Of a stretch of 64,000 nt of DNA, positions 35,477 through 44,211 are shown in pieces. How positions within the stretch are numbered: the first letter of the stretch is position 1; every line of letters begins with the position of its first letter. Source of the DNA: Bacteroidetes bacterium GWC2_46_850 (GTDB lineage Bacteria > Bacteroidota > Bacteroidia > Bacteroidales > Dysgonomonadaceae); contig MENQ01000024.1 of NCBI GenBank assembly GCA_001768325.1, forward strand, positions 248,001-312,000, given 5' to 3'. The translations under genes were made by a program, and so were the position numbers. Below the pieces are notes generated by a model that searched no databases, had not been told where the DNA came from, and was given only the letters and a program-made list of their open reading frames with translations.

Positions 35477-35854
35477 TCACTCTGCCTGTTCAAAGGCCAT
35501 TTCCTGCAATGTTTTTTTAAACTCGGGCGACGGTGTAAAAACGACACGCATATTCTTGATGTTATCGGCCGTGAACTCGGCAGGAGTGCTGACTCCCTCA
35601 CTGGAAAGCGAGAGACGCAGCGTGCCAAAATTGTTTAGATTAACACTATAACCTTCAATTAGATATCTGGGTATCTCGTCCACCATGTTTTCGATCACAT
35701 TCATCACGGCTCCCCGTGTCAGCGATGATTTGCCGGCAATACCCTTGCTGAGTTGGTAGTTGTTGATGGTACCTTCTTTCACAGGGCTGGCATACCACTT
35801 ACGCTTTGTTTCGGGCTCCAGTGGGTTCGCTTTTTGTACAAGTCTATACTTCAT
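35477..35854 (-). CDS. HU-like histone-family DNA-binding protein
   Basis: 125 residues of the Bacteroidetes HU-related family. The opening KYRLVQKANPLEPETKRKWYASPVKEG is the extra N-terminal strand region of this subgroup, followed by the HU-type helices (NYQLSKGIAGKSSLTRGAVMNVIENMVDEIPRYLIEGYSVNLNNFGTLRLSL), where GTLRLS corresponds to the HU strand after the turn, and a short C-terminal helix (SPEFKKTLQEMAFEQAE). Such proteins bind DNA and often lie beside surface or accessory genes. Its mRNA would have a repeat-rich leader, described separately. The exact role is unknown. Confidence 0.85.
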   Translation of the reverse strand: MKYRLVQKANPLEPETKRKWYASPVKEGTINNYQLSKGIAGKSSLTRGAVMNVIENMVDEIPRYLIEGYSVNLNNFGTLRLSLSSEGVSTPAEFTADNIKNMRVVFTPSPEFKKTLQEMAFEQAE

Positions 35855-36437
35855 ATAGGTTATTTTAATTGTTTATTTCGTTTTCTTTGTCGGCGGTGAA
35901 ATCCATTGCGGTGAACTGGCTAAAAGATTGAATGCTACCGCTCTTTTAGCGTTTATTTCGTTTTTGTTACGCTTGGAGCATTTCTTTTGACCGTTTGTCG
36001 TTCTTGCTCCGACCGCTTGTCGTTTTTCATCAAATTTGCTTTTTAACTCGCTCCGTACGTTTGGAGCAATTGAGGTGTCCTTTCGTCCGCTCTTTTATTT
36101 CGAACGCAAACATACGCTTTTGTCTTATTTAGGGTTAGGATTTATTTTGTTAAATATAGGATAATTCACGCTTTAACATTTGTCGTCATTAGCATTTTTT
36201 TGCGCATTATTTGGTTTAATTAATTGGTATATAGGTAGATAAAAGTGCTAATTATTATTTTTGGTTCATCGTTAATTTTTTTTCGTTGCTCGATTTCCAC
36301 TTTTTTTTATATTCCACTTTTTACGTATAATCGTTTGTGGGAGCAGTTTTTAAAAAAGATAGGCTGAAATCTTTATATTTCCCGTACCATTTCCTAAAAA
36401 TAGTTGATGGCGTCTTCAGTGCTGAAATTTCCAGGTC
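35855..36437. repeat. Repeat-rich gene-free region with a degenerate copy of the dispersed element
   Basis: 583 bases with no credible gene. Between 35940 and 36110 short repeats are packed together: TAGCGTTTATTTCG, TTGGAGCATTT, (G)ACCG(T/C)TTGTCGTT twice (35988-36000, 36011-36023), and a hairpin GCTCC (36050-36054) / GGAGC (36063-36067) followed by AATTG. The TAGCGTT...GGAGCAAT core matches the heptamer-element family. The remaining part (36120-36420) is A+T-rich and holds nothing recognised; it lies downstream of the minus-strand kinase gene. Confidence 0.5.
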
Positions 36438-38279
36438 TCAACCGTTCGGCAGTCTCTTATATTGAGTGGGCGTAATTCCAGTCTGTTTCTTGAAAACACG
36501 GGAGAAGTAGTTTACATCATAGACCCCACGTTCTGCTGCTACCTCACCAATGGTTTTATTCTGTGAAGAGAGGATCTTTTTGGCGTGTGAAAGCTTCACC
36601 TGTAAAATATAGGTAGAGGCCGGATATCCTGTGGCAGCGTTTAGTTTCTTGTTAAGTTGAGAAACGCCGATGGCCAGTTCCTGTGCCAGCTTTCCTGAGG
36701 AGAAATCCGGATTTTTCATTTCCCGGTAAATTATGTCGGTAACATGTCGCAGAAAATCGACATTCACGTTGTCGTCTGTGTTGTTCCTTTCCTCCTTGAC
36801 GACTGCTCTGTGATATTTCTCTTTTAAAAGTTCACGTGACCTGATCAGATTTTCCACCCGTACCTGCAGCTCCTCTGCCTGGAAAGGTTTCCGGATATAG
36901 GCATCGGCACCATGCTTCAACCCTTCAATATAATCCTCATACCCGGTTTTGGCCGATATAAGTACTACGGGTACATGGCTGAGTAAAGGCGATGACTTGA
37001 TTTCTTTACAAAGATCGAGTCCGTTCATCCCGGGCATGACCACATCGGAGATCACAAGGTCCGGTAAATGTTTACCTGCCATTTCCAGGGCTTCTATCCC
37101 ATTACGACAATAGATAAGATGGTATCTGTTCGTATTGAAAATTGTGCGGGTATAAACGGCGACGTCCTTGTTGTCCTCGGCCAGCAGGATGGTCGTACGT
37201 GGGTCGTTTTCGTTTGGCCAGGAAGAGAACAGCCCGTTGGTGTCGGGCTGGTGGCCATTATCACCCATGAGTTGCTGCTTCTTCACAGGCATCCAGTAGG
37301 GATACAGTTTTTTTTCGTTTCTACGTATCGGTAGCATAACCGTGAACTCCGATCCTTTACCTACTTCACTCTTTACACTGATGGTGCCTTTTAAAATCTC
37401 TGTTAATTGCCGGGTCAGCGTCAATCCTATTCCGCTGCTGGTCTGTGAATCTCCATGGTCAACCTTGTAAAACAAATCAAAAATATGGGGAAGATCCTCC
37501 TTTCTGATTCCGATGCCCTGGTCGATGACTTTGAGGAAAAATTTCTTCGTATCTTTTTCGTCTCTTGCAAGCACGAGGTTTATCTTGGAACCGGCCTCGC
37601 TATACTTGATCGCGTTGGAGAGCAGATTGCGAAGTATTTTCTGGAGGTAGTTGGGTACAAAATCGGTTTCAATTTCCAATTCATTGCAGAAAAACTGTAA
37701 TTCCACACCCTGCTGCCTGGCATAGATGCTGTAATTCTCGTAAATCATTTCCACGAAGGGGATGATATTTCCGGTCTTCCACTCAATTGAATCATCGGTC
37801 GTCTGCAGCTTTGTAATATCAAGCAACTGGTTCACCAGGTCGGACAGGTTGCGGCCCTGTCGTTCTATGGCGCTGAGATAGGCGAGCGAATTATTGCCCG
37901 AAAGGTCCTTTTGCTCACGCAGCTGTTTGCTCAGGCCCAGAATGATGGTCAGTGGCGTGCGAAACTCATGGGTGATCTTGGCAAATATGTCACTCCGTAT
38001 CTGTTCGCCGTTTTGCAGTATCTTATTCTTTTTCGTTCGCTCCTGAAGCAGGTATATCAGCAATGCCACAAAAGCCAGCAGAAAAATGAGCACACCTGTA
38101 TATGCAAGCCTTTCTACTGTATTACTTATATTGAAGGGTAATTTTAAAAGGGGACCCTCTATATTCAATAAAAGGAGAACAAATGAAGTATCCAAGTCAA
38201 TAACGGAATAATAATTACGAAAACCGGACAGCTGTGTCGATAAATGTATCATATTATAGGATTGGGTCATGTGGATCAC
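36438..38279 (-). CDS. Hybrid histidine kinase-response regulator with AraC output, without a periplasmic sensor
   Basis: 613 residues. One membrane helix (about 59-78) is followed by HisKA with phospho-acceptor His104 (ITHEFRTPLTIIL), HATPase (QGIGIRKEDLPHIFDLFYK, SSGIGLTLTRQL), a receiver domain with DLVISDVVMPGMNGLDL, and a C-terminal AraC-type DNA-binding domain (VNYFSRVFKKQTGITPTQYKR). Compared with the standard hybrid system protein, also present in this window at 10.4 kb, the propellers and Y_Y_Y domain are missing: only about 58 residues precede the helix. An in-frame TGA lies seven codons before the first ATG, so no upstream sensor is encoded here. It may be a truncated gene or a sensor-less variant that pairs with another protein. 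The neighbouring HU-like gene and lipoprotein could be targets; that is a guess. Confidence 0.88.
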   Translation of the reverse strand: MIHMTQSYNMIHLSTQLSGFRNYYSVIDLDTSFVLLLLNIEGPLLKLPFNISNTVERLAYTGVLIFLLAFVALLIYLLQERTKKNKILQNGEQIRSDIFAKITHEFRTPLTIILGLSKQLREQKDLSGNNSLAYLSAIERQGRNLSDLVNQLLDITKLQTTDDSIEWKTGNIIPFVEMIYENYSIYARQQGVELQFFCNELEIETDFVPNYLQKILRNLLSNAIKYSEAGSKINLVLARDEKDTKKFFLKVIDQGIGIRKEDLPHIFDLFYKVDHGDSQTSSGIGLTLTRQLTEILKGTISVKSEVGKGSEFTVMLPIRRNEKKLYPYWMPVKKQQLMGDNGHQPDTNGLFSSWPNENDPRTTILLAEDNKDVAVYTRTIFNTNRYHLIYCRNGIEALEMAGKHLPDLVISDVVMPGMNGLDLCKEIKSSPLLSHVPVVLISAKTGYEDYIEGLKHGADAYIRKPFQAEELQVRVENLIRSRELLKEKYHRAVVKEERNNTDDNVNVDFLRHVTDIIYREMKNPDFSSGKLAQELAIGVSQLNKKLNAATGYPASTYILQVKLSHAKKILSSQNKTIGEVAAERGVYDVNYFSRVFKKQTGITPTQYKRLPNG

Positions 38280-38831
38280 AATGGAAAATCAGGCTCACAC
38301 ACAACCGACTACGATGCTCGTAGCCGTTGCGCCTCATACTATATATTTCCTATTAAAAAAAGCGCAATATAAGACAATTTTAAATTCCAAACAAATGATT
38401 ATTTCTGTGTAAAATCACCAAATTCTTCGCTAAAAGGTTACAACTGGAAATATTAACAATGATTAATACAATTGTGCGAATTAAAATGGGACTTAGCACA
38501 AAATTTATATTTATTTTATTGAGATTGTGGCGATATCTATCTAAATGATAGATCTCTTGCGTGTGTAATATGAATGCTGGTCGAATTAAGTTAATATTTT
38601 GTGTAATTAACCCTAATATATTAAATTTATTTTTATATTGAGATTTGCGACTTACTCTGTTTAGTGCATTATCTAACATATATTAATTTAATTATTTTAC
38701 TTAGCTAGTGCTGATGTCATCAAATATATTTTCCTTTGTCGGATAATATCTGGCAAAAAATAGCTAAGTTTGTACTTTTATCACAAATTTCAACAACTAA
38801 ATAAACCCGGTATTGGAATGCCTGTTTTTTT
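38280..38831. other. Gene-free A+T-rich region with a promoter element for the thioredoxin-fold lipoprotein
   Basis: 552 bases between divergent genes. Seen: a small dyad CTACGA-TGC-TCGTAG (38309-38323), a TTGCGC/GCGCAA pair (38327-38332, 38362-38367), and TAAGTTTG (38765-38772), an exact -7 element, with TTTG at 38735-38738 (26-base spacer, longer than usual). A 99-codon minus-strand frame at 38380-38679 has the composition of non-coding A+T-rich DNA. Nothing else recognised. Confidence 0.4.
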
Positions 38832-39995
38832 ATGAAGAGAATAACAAAAGGGATTTTATTGGCTGCCCTGCTGACAGGGTGTGTACTGACTGGCTGCAAA
38901 CAAGAAAATGTTTTTCATGTAAATGGCACGATACAAGACGCTTCCGGCGATACACTCTATCTGGATCATCGCGGACTTGCGGGAACGGAATTAATCGATT
39001 CGGCAGTCCTTAAAAAGGGAGGTGCCTTTTCTTTCAAACAGCCGGCACCCGAAAATCCGGAATTTTACCAGCTGCGTATGGGAAAACAGGTAGCTGCTTT
39101 TGCGGTGGACTCAACAGAGACATTGCGGATCACTGCCAAAGCTCCCGATTTTTACCGTTCATTCGCCGTGGCCGATTCGCCGGTAAATGATCAGCTGAAG
39201 GAGGTAGATGTCCTGGTGCAGCTTACCGCATCACAGATCGGCAGCCTGGAGAATCAGCATAAGGATACATCGATCGACGACATGACTTTTCTGACGCAAC
39301 TCGACAGTGTCCTGAACGATTACAAAGGAAAAATATCACGTCTCATTCTGGGCAATCCCGGTAGCGCCGCAGCATATTATGCCCTGTTTCAGAAAATAAA
39401 TAACTACCTGATCTTTGATCCCTACAACAAGCAGGATTATGCCATGTTTGGCGCCGTCGCCACTTCGTGGAACCGTTATTACCCCGAAACGGAACGCACC
39501 AGGCATCTCTACGAATTTACCATGAATGCGCTGAAAGTACGCCGCCTGCAGGAGCAGCAAGCGAAACTGTTGCAGGAAGCACCTGTGCAAACAGGAACCG
39601 GACTGCCCGACATTGTCTTGCAGGAAGTAAACGGAACCAAGGTGGCCTTGTCATCACTGAAAGGGAAGGTGGTGCTGCTCGATTTTGTGGTATATAATAC
39701 CGACTTCTCCCCCAGGCACAACATGGATCTCAATCGGATTTATCAGCAGTACAAATCGAAGGGCTTCGAGATATACCAGATATCATTCGATTCCGATGAA
39801 CATTTCTGGAAAATATCGGGCGACAACCTTCCCTGGATCACGGTACGCGACCCACAATCGGTCAATGCGCGACTCCTCTCCATGTACAACGTGAGGGAAA
39901 TTCCTACTGCTTTTATCCTGAACCGAGAAGGAGATGTTGTTGTCCGCGTGGAGGATTATAGTCGGTTGGCGGAAGAATTAAATAAGATGTGGTGA
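38832..39995 (+). CDS. Thioredoxin-fold lipoprotein (DUF4369-TlpA type) without the CXXC active site
   Basis: 387 residues. Lipoprotein signal with lipobox LTGC-KQEN (Cys about 22). Residues 28-130 resemble the N-terminal beta domain (DUF4369) seen before TlpA/ResA-like domains in Bacteroidetes (VNGTIQDASGDTLYLDHRG); a helical linker follows, then a thioredoxin-fold domain from about residue 255 (GTGLPDIVLQEVNGTKVALSSLKGKVVLLDFVVY). Where active proteins have WCxxC this one reads YNTDFSPRHNMD: both cysteines are missing. The cis-Pro loop (REIPTAFILNREG) and the FEIYQISFD strand are kept. It is therefore unlikely to be a disulfide reductase; a binding or structural role in the periplasm is more plausible. 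Stands alone, convergent with the HIT gene. Confidence 0.85.
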   Translation: MKRITKGILLAALLTGCVLTGCKQENVFHVNGTIQDASGDTLYLDHRGLAGTELIDSAVLKKGGAFSFKQPAPENPEFYQLRMGKQVAAFAVDSTETLRITAKAPDFYRSFAVADSPVNDQLKEVDVLVQLTASQIGSLENQHKDTSIDDMTFLTQLDSVLNDYKGKISRLILGNPGSAAAYYALFQKINNYLIFDPYNKQDYAMFGAVATSWNRYYPETERTRHLYEFTMNALKVRRLQEQQAKLLQEAPVQTGTGLPDIVLQEVNGTKVALSSLKGKVVLLDFVVYNTDFSPRHNMDLNRIYQQYKSKGFEIYQISFDSDEHFWKISGDNLPWITVRDPQSVNARLLSMYNVREIPTAFILNREGDVVVRVEDYSRLAEELNKMW

Positions 39996-40002
39996 AAAGC
40001 TA

Positions 40003-40398
40003 TTAATCAAGCTTGGCGCTAATTTTCTGCGCTATTTCGGCAAACTGCACTTCTGAGAGTTTTAACCGGGGGTTAGACAAAGACATGTCTCCCTCTTTCT
40101 GGATGGGGATTAGATGGATATGCGCATGAGGAACCTCCAGCCCGATGACCATCATTCCGACACGACGGCAGGGTATGGCCCTTTCAATTGCCTTGGCCAC
40201 TTTGCGGGCAAAAAGAATCAATCCGGACAAGCCACTGTCGTCCAGATCAAAAATATAGTCCGTTTCCTCCTTGGGGACGACCAGCGTATGGCCCTCCGCC
40301 ATCGGATTAATATCGAGGAAAGCATAAAACCGTTCGTCCTCCGCTATCTTGTAGGAAGGAATCTCACCGGCTATGATCTTGCTGAATATCGTTGCCAT
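40003..40398 (-). CDS. HIT-family nucleotide hydrolase
   Basis: 131 residues, typical HIT length. FSKIIAGEIPSYKIAEDERFYAFLDINP is the family start, and VPHAHIHLIPI is the histidine triad (H-x-H-x-H) with the catalytic middle histidine. These enzymes hydrolyse nucleoside phosphoramidates or dinucleotides such as AMP-lysine or Ap4A. It follows greA by 18 bases on the same strand, a pair common in Bacteroidetes, so the two form an operon. Substrate not determined. Confidence 0.95.
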   Translation of the reverse strand: MATIFSKIIAGEIPSYKIAEDERFYAFLDINPMAEGHTLVVPKEETDYIFDLDDSGLSGLILFARKVAKAIERAIPCRRVGMMVIGLEVPHAHIHLIPIQKEGDMSLSNPRLKLSEVQFAEIAQKISAKLD

Positions 40399-40416
40399 AA
40401 CATAAACATAATATGA

Positions 40417-40887
40417 TCAAACCGAAATCTCTACCACTTCAAAGGTCATGGTTCCTGAGGGAACGATGATTTCTGCGATGTCGCCCACCTTCTTCCCCAG
40501 TAACCCCTGCGCAATGGGAGTACTAACCGCGATCTTACCGCTTTTCAGGTCGGCTTCGCTTTCCGAAACCAGGGTGTAAGTCATCGCTTTCTTGGTATGC
40601 AGATTTTTGATGGTGACCTTGTTCATGATCTTTACTTCGTCGGTGCCGATGGTACTCTCATCGATCAGCCGCGCCGTAGCAATCAGGCTCTTCAGCTGGG
40701 CAATTTTTGCTTCCAGCATGCCCTGGGCTTCCTTGGCGGCATCGTACTCGGCATTTTCCGACAGGTCTCCCTTGTCTCTTGCCTCCGCGATCTGTCGCGA
40801 TATCTCGGGCCGCTGCACAGATTCCATTTCAATCAATTCTTCTTTCAATTTCCGAAGGCCCTCTTCGGTCATGTAAGTTACTGCCAT
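40417..40887 (-). CDS. greA: Transcription elongation factor GreA
   Basis: 156 residues from the ATG at 40887 (MAVTYMTEEGLRKLKEEL); an upstream in-frame ATG at 40971 would add 28 residues not found in GreA. N-terminal antiparallel coiled coil (1-75) with the acidic tip GDLSENAEYDAAKEAQ, whose Asp/Glu reach the RNA polymerase active site and trigger cleavage of backtracked RNA; C-terminal FKBP-like domain (85-156, STPIAQGLLGKKVGDIAEIIVP). First gene of a greA-HIT operon. Confidence 0.96.
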   Translation of the reverse strand: MAVTYMTEEGLRKLKEELIEMESVQRPEISRQIAEARDKGDLSENAEYDAAKEAQGMLEAKIAQLKSLIATARLIDESTIGTDEVKIMNKVTIKNLHTKKAMTYTLVSESEADLKSGKIAVSTPIAQGLLGKKVGDIAEIIVPSGTMTFEVVEISV

Positions 40888-41093
40888 AATTAATGCTTGT
40901 TTAGTGGTGAATACGCTACAAAGAAAAAGAATTCCGGCCTCTCTATTAAGACCGGAACCCTCCCTTTCCATGATGTAATTGCCACAAAGATAAAAACTTT
41001 ATTTCAAAAATGCAATTTTTTTTGAGACATTTTTTTACTGATAAACCCAAGGCGGGTGAAAACCTGCGAAGTGGCGGACGGGAGGTTGTACCG

Positions 41094-42044
41094 TTAGATT
41101 TTCCGGATGCGGACGCCCCTGACAAAATGACACTCACCCTTTTCCAGAATCAGATCGGCCCGGAAACGGGTGGGAAGAATGTTTTCTTCCAGGTTCAGCA
41201 GATTGATCTCCTCCCATACCTTGTTGGCAAACTTCATTAATTCCTTCTCAGGATAGGATGCATATTGATGGAAATAAGACCCCGGATCCTGAAAGGCAGT
41301 CTGCTGCAACTTCTTGAAACGATCCAGGTACCAGTCGCGCAGGTTTCGCTCGCTGGCATCCACATAAATGGAGAAATCAAAAAAGTCTGATACGAAAACG
41401 CGTCGGCGCGTTTTTTTATTTAAGGATACCTGCAGCACGTTGATTCCTTCCACGATCAGGATGTCGGGTCGCTCGATGGTTTGGATGCTGTCTGGGATCA
41501 CATCGTAATGCAAATGCGAGTAACGGGGTACCTCCAGTAAATCTTTGCCCGATTTCACAGCGGCAAGGAACGACAATAGTCGCTTGGCATCGTAACTCTC
41601 CGGAAAACCTTTTTTGTTCAATATTCCCCGTCGTTCCAGTTCGGCATTGGGATACAAAAAACCATCGGTCGTGATGAGCTCAACCTTCGGTTGTCCCGGC
41701 GTCATGGAGAGTAGCTTCTGAAGAACGCGCGCCGTGGTGCTCTTCCCTGCCGCCACACTGCCAGCGATGCCAATGATGTAGGGGATGGGATTGCTGGTAT
41801 CATTGAAAAACTGATCCCTTTCATTGTGCAGATTGCGATAGTGGGTGAGGTGTATCTGCAGCAACCGAATCATCGGAATGTAAATATCTTCCACCTCCTC
41901 CGGCGTGAGGGGTTCGTTGAGCGCCTGCAATGCCGTGAGATCGATGTCTGAAACAGGAAACATGGGGTGCTCTTCCAGCTTTCGCCATTCTTCGCGGGTG
42001 AATGCGCGAAAGGGAGAGTAGGTAACCTCGTAGGCTTTGTTCAT
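41094..42044 (-). CDS. coaA: Pantothenate kinase, type I
   Basis: 316 residues, as in E. coli CoaA. Phosphorylates pantothenate in the first step of coenzyme A synthesis. GIAGSVAAGKSTTARVLQKLL is the P-loop, ELITTDGFLYPNAEL and KKGFPESYD bind substrate, and YSHLHYDVIPD, PDILIVEGINVLQ and FVSDFFDFSIYVDA match the family throughout. Many Bacteroidota use the unrelated type III enzyme (CoaX), so a type I gene is a small taxonomic marker. The ATG lies 4 bases after the htpG stop, so it is the second gene of an htpG-coaA operon. Confidence 0.96.
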   Translation of the reverse strand: MNKAYEVTYSPFRAFTREEWRKLEEHPMFPVSDIDLTALQALNEPLTPEEVEDIYIPMIRLLQIHLTHYRNLHNERDQFFNDTSNPIPYIIGIAGSVAAGKSTTARVLQKLLSMTPGQPKVELITTDGFLYPNAELERRGILNKKGFPESYDAKRLLSFLAAVKSGKDLLEVPRYSHLHYDVIPDSIQTIERPDILIVEGINVLQVSLNKKTRRRVFVSDFFDFSIYVDASERNLRDWYLDRFKKLQQTAFQDPGSYFHQYASYPEKELMKFANKVWEEINLLNLEENILPTRFRADLILEKGECHFVRGVRIRKI

Positions 42045-42048
42045 TGGG

Positions 42049-43944
42049 TTATATTGTTTCGAAACCGCGTTTTACAAAATTACTTAATGCCTCCCCCTTC
42101 AGCAAGCCACTGGAAAGCAGGGCCAGATCGACCATTTGCTTAAGTCTGCCATCGGAAGTTACCTCCGCGGATAGTTCCTCTTTTTCCTTGTTTTCGCTCT
42201 CGCTGATGAGCTGTTTAATCAGCGGATGATCCGCGTTCAGTACCACTTGGTAAGTATCGGGCATCTCACCGTAAAAAGCCATCTGTTGCTGCATGGCAGC
42301 CATCTCCTTCATGCGGCGTGAGAATTCATTTTGGGTAATCTGTATTGGTTTAGATGCTTCGCCCAGCGATTTGAAGTCGACACTGAATTCGGTTTTTTCC
42401 ATTGGCGGCAACTGCGATTTCACCGTTTCGGTCATCACTTCCTTCTGTTTGTCTGTGAGCGTGACATTTTCTTTTTCCTCCTTTTCGATCAAGTGTTCCA
42501 CGGTGTCACTATCGACCCGCACAAACCGGGTTTTCTCCTGCTTCTGCTCCAGCAATCCCATCCAGTGCACATCAAGTTGACCGTCCATCAGTAACACATC
42601 ATAACCCTTCTCTTTGGCTGCGTCGATGTGTGCAAACTGCGTTTCCCGGTCGCCTGCATAAAGGCAGATGAGATCCCCGTTTTTATCGGTCTGTGCTCCT
42701 TCGATCAACGATTTATACTCGTCGAGGGTGAAATATTTGTCGTCGCTATTTTTCAGTAACGCGAATTTGACTGCCTTGTCGTAAAATTTATCCTCCGAGA
42801 GCATCCCATAGGCGATAAACAGCTTCAGACTGTTCCATTTCTGCTCAAATTGAGCCCGTTCTTTCTTGAAAAGTTCCTCCAGCTTGTCAGCCACCTTCTT
42901 GGTGATGTGACCCGATATCTTCTTCACGTTCTGATCACTCTGCAGGTAGGAGCGGGACACGTTCAACGGAATGTCCGGCGAGTCGATAACACCGTGCAAT
43001 AGTGTGAGAAACTCAGGGACAATCCCTTCAACCGAGTCGGTCACGAAGACCTGGTTGCTGTAGAGCTGGATTTTATTGCGTTGCAGGTCGAGGTTGTTCT
43101 TTATTTTCGGGAAGTAGAGGATGCCGGTAAGATTGAATGGGTAATCCACGTTCAGATGAATCCAGAACATGGGTTCTTCCATCATTGACATGGGATAGAG
43201 CTCCCGGTAGAACTTCAGGTAATCCTCCTCCTTCAGACCGGCTGGTTTCTGTTTCCAGAGAGGAGTCGTGTCGTTAATTACATTATCTTCATCGGTGTCG
43301 ACATAGTTGCCATCCTTCCATTCCTGTTTTTTTCCGAAAACAACCGGAACGGGTAGGAACCGGCAATATTTTTTTAACAGCGAGTCGATCTTCTCCTTTT
43401 CCAGGAATTCTTTGTTCTCATCGTCGATGTAGAGGATGATATCGGTGCCGCGATCCTTTTTTTCGACCTCTTCCATGGTGAAATCAGGCGAACCGTCACA
43501 CGACCATTTTACGGCTGAAGCCTCCTCTTTGTACGACTTTGTCACAATCTCCACCTTCTTCGATACCATGAAGGAGGAGTAAAAACCAAGTCCAAAGTGG
43601 CCGATGATAGCGTTTGTGTTGTCTTTGTACTGATCCAGAAAATCGTTGGCCGAAGAGAGAGCGATCTGATTGATGTATTTGTCTACCTCTTCAGCTGTCA
43701 TGCCGATACCCCGGTCGGATATGGTGAGGGTCTTCTTTTTCTTGTCGATGGAAATCCTCACCGAAAGGTCCCCCAGTTCGCTTTTAAATTCACCGGCACC
43801 GGAGAGAGTCCGGATCTTTTGGGTGGCATCAACTGCGTTGGATACGATTTCACGCAAAAAAATCTCGTGATCGCTGTATAAAAACTTTTTTATGATGGGG
43901 AAAATATTGTCTGTCGTTACCCCGATCTGTCCTTTTTGTACCAT
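42049..43944 (-). CDS. htpG: Hsp90-family chaperone HtpG
   Basis: 631 residues, close to the E. coli length (624). N-terminal GHKL ATPase domain: LREIVSNAVDATQKIR with the ATP-contacting Glu/Asn, ISDRGIGMTAEEV, and the lid GHFGLGFYSSFMV. The middle domain has LNVSRSYLQSDQNVKKI, with the arginine that contacts ATP gamma-phosphate. The C-terminal dimerisation domain is shorter than in eukaryotes. Cytosolic, stress-linked folding helper. Promoter candidates in the 267-base gap to the divergent sigma gene are poor on this strand. coaA is encoded 4 bases downstream. Confidence 0.97.
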   Translation of the reverse strand: MVQKGQIGVTTDNIFPIIKKFLYSDHEIFLREIVSNAVDATQKIRTLSGAGEFKSELGDLSVRISIDKKKKTLTISDRGIGMTAEEVDKYINQIALSSANDFLDQYKDNTNAIIGHFGLGFYSSFMVSKKVEIVTKSYKEEASAVKWSCDGSPDFTMEEVEKKDRGTDIILYIDDENKEFLEKEKIDSLLKKYCRFLPVPVVFGKKQEWKDGNYVDTDEDNVINDTTPLWKQKPAGLKEEDYLKFYRELYPMSMMEEPMFWIHLNVDYPFNLTGILYFPKIKNNLDLQRNKIQLYSNQVFVTDSVEGIVPEFLTLLHGVIDSPDIPLNVSRSYLQSDQNVKKISGHITKKVADKLEELFKKERAQFEQKWNSLKLFIAYGMLSEDKFYDKAVKFALLKNSDDKYFTLDEYKSLIEGAQTDKNGDLICLYAGDRETQFAHIDAAKEKGYDVLLMDGQLDVHWMGLLEQKQEKTRFVRVDSDTVEHLIEKEEKENVTLTDKQKEVMTETVKSQLPPMEKTEFSVDFKSLGEASKPIQITQNEFSRRMKEMAAMQQQMAFYGEMPDTYQVVLNADHPLIKQLISESENKEKEELSAEVTSDGRLKQMVDLALLSSGLLKGEALSNFVKRGFETI

Positions 43945-44153
43945 ATATATAATCAGTTTAATTTAACGTTGTCAGGCTGTCCGCCCGAAAACCTTGTTGC
44001 AAATAGTATGCCGAAATCATATCGATACTATTTATGGCGAATCGATCCTCGTTTTCATTCGTTTTTGTTTGGATAATTTGCTGAAAATCAGAAGATAAAT
44101 TTTAGATCATTTTTTATTAACAATCATTAATCGTTTTTACGTGGCAATCATCT

Positions 44154-44182
44154 TTTGGATTGAATTTATCTCTTTATATTTG
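44154..44182 (+). promoter_or_regulatory. Putative promoter of the orphan ECF sigma gene
   Basis: TTTG (44154-44157) and TATATTTG (44175-44182) with a 17-base spacer match the Bacteroides -33/-7 elements (usual spacer 19-21). The start codon lies 29 bases downstream. The rest of the gap back to htpG (43945-44153) is A+T-rich and shows nothing else. Confidence 0.5.
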
Positions 44183-44211
44183 CATGTAACACAATTTTAA
44201 AAGTCACGTTT

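Noticed and set aside
38380-38679. Minus-strand 99-codon frame in a gene-free region
   Set aside because: A+T-driven Asn/Ile/Leu composition, no homology that I recognise and no promoter element; treated as non-coding.
41039-41090. GCGGGT-GAAA-ACCTGC hairpin downstream of coaA as a terminator
   Set aside because: One mismatch in a six-base stem and no T-run on the minus strand; too weak to call.
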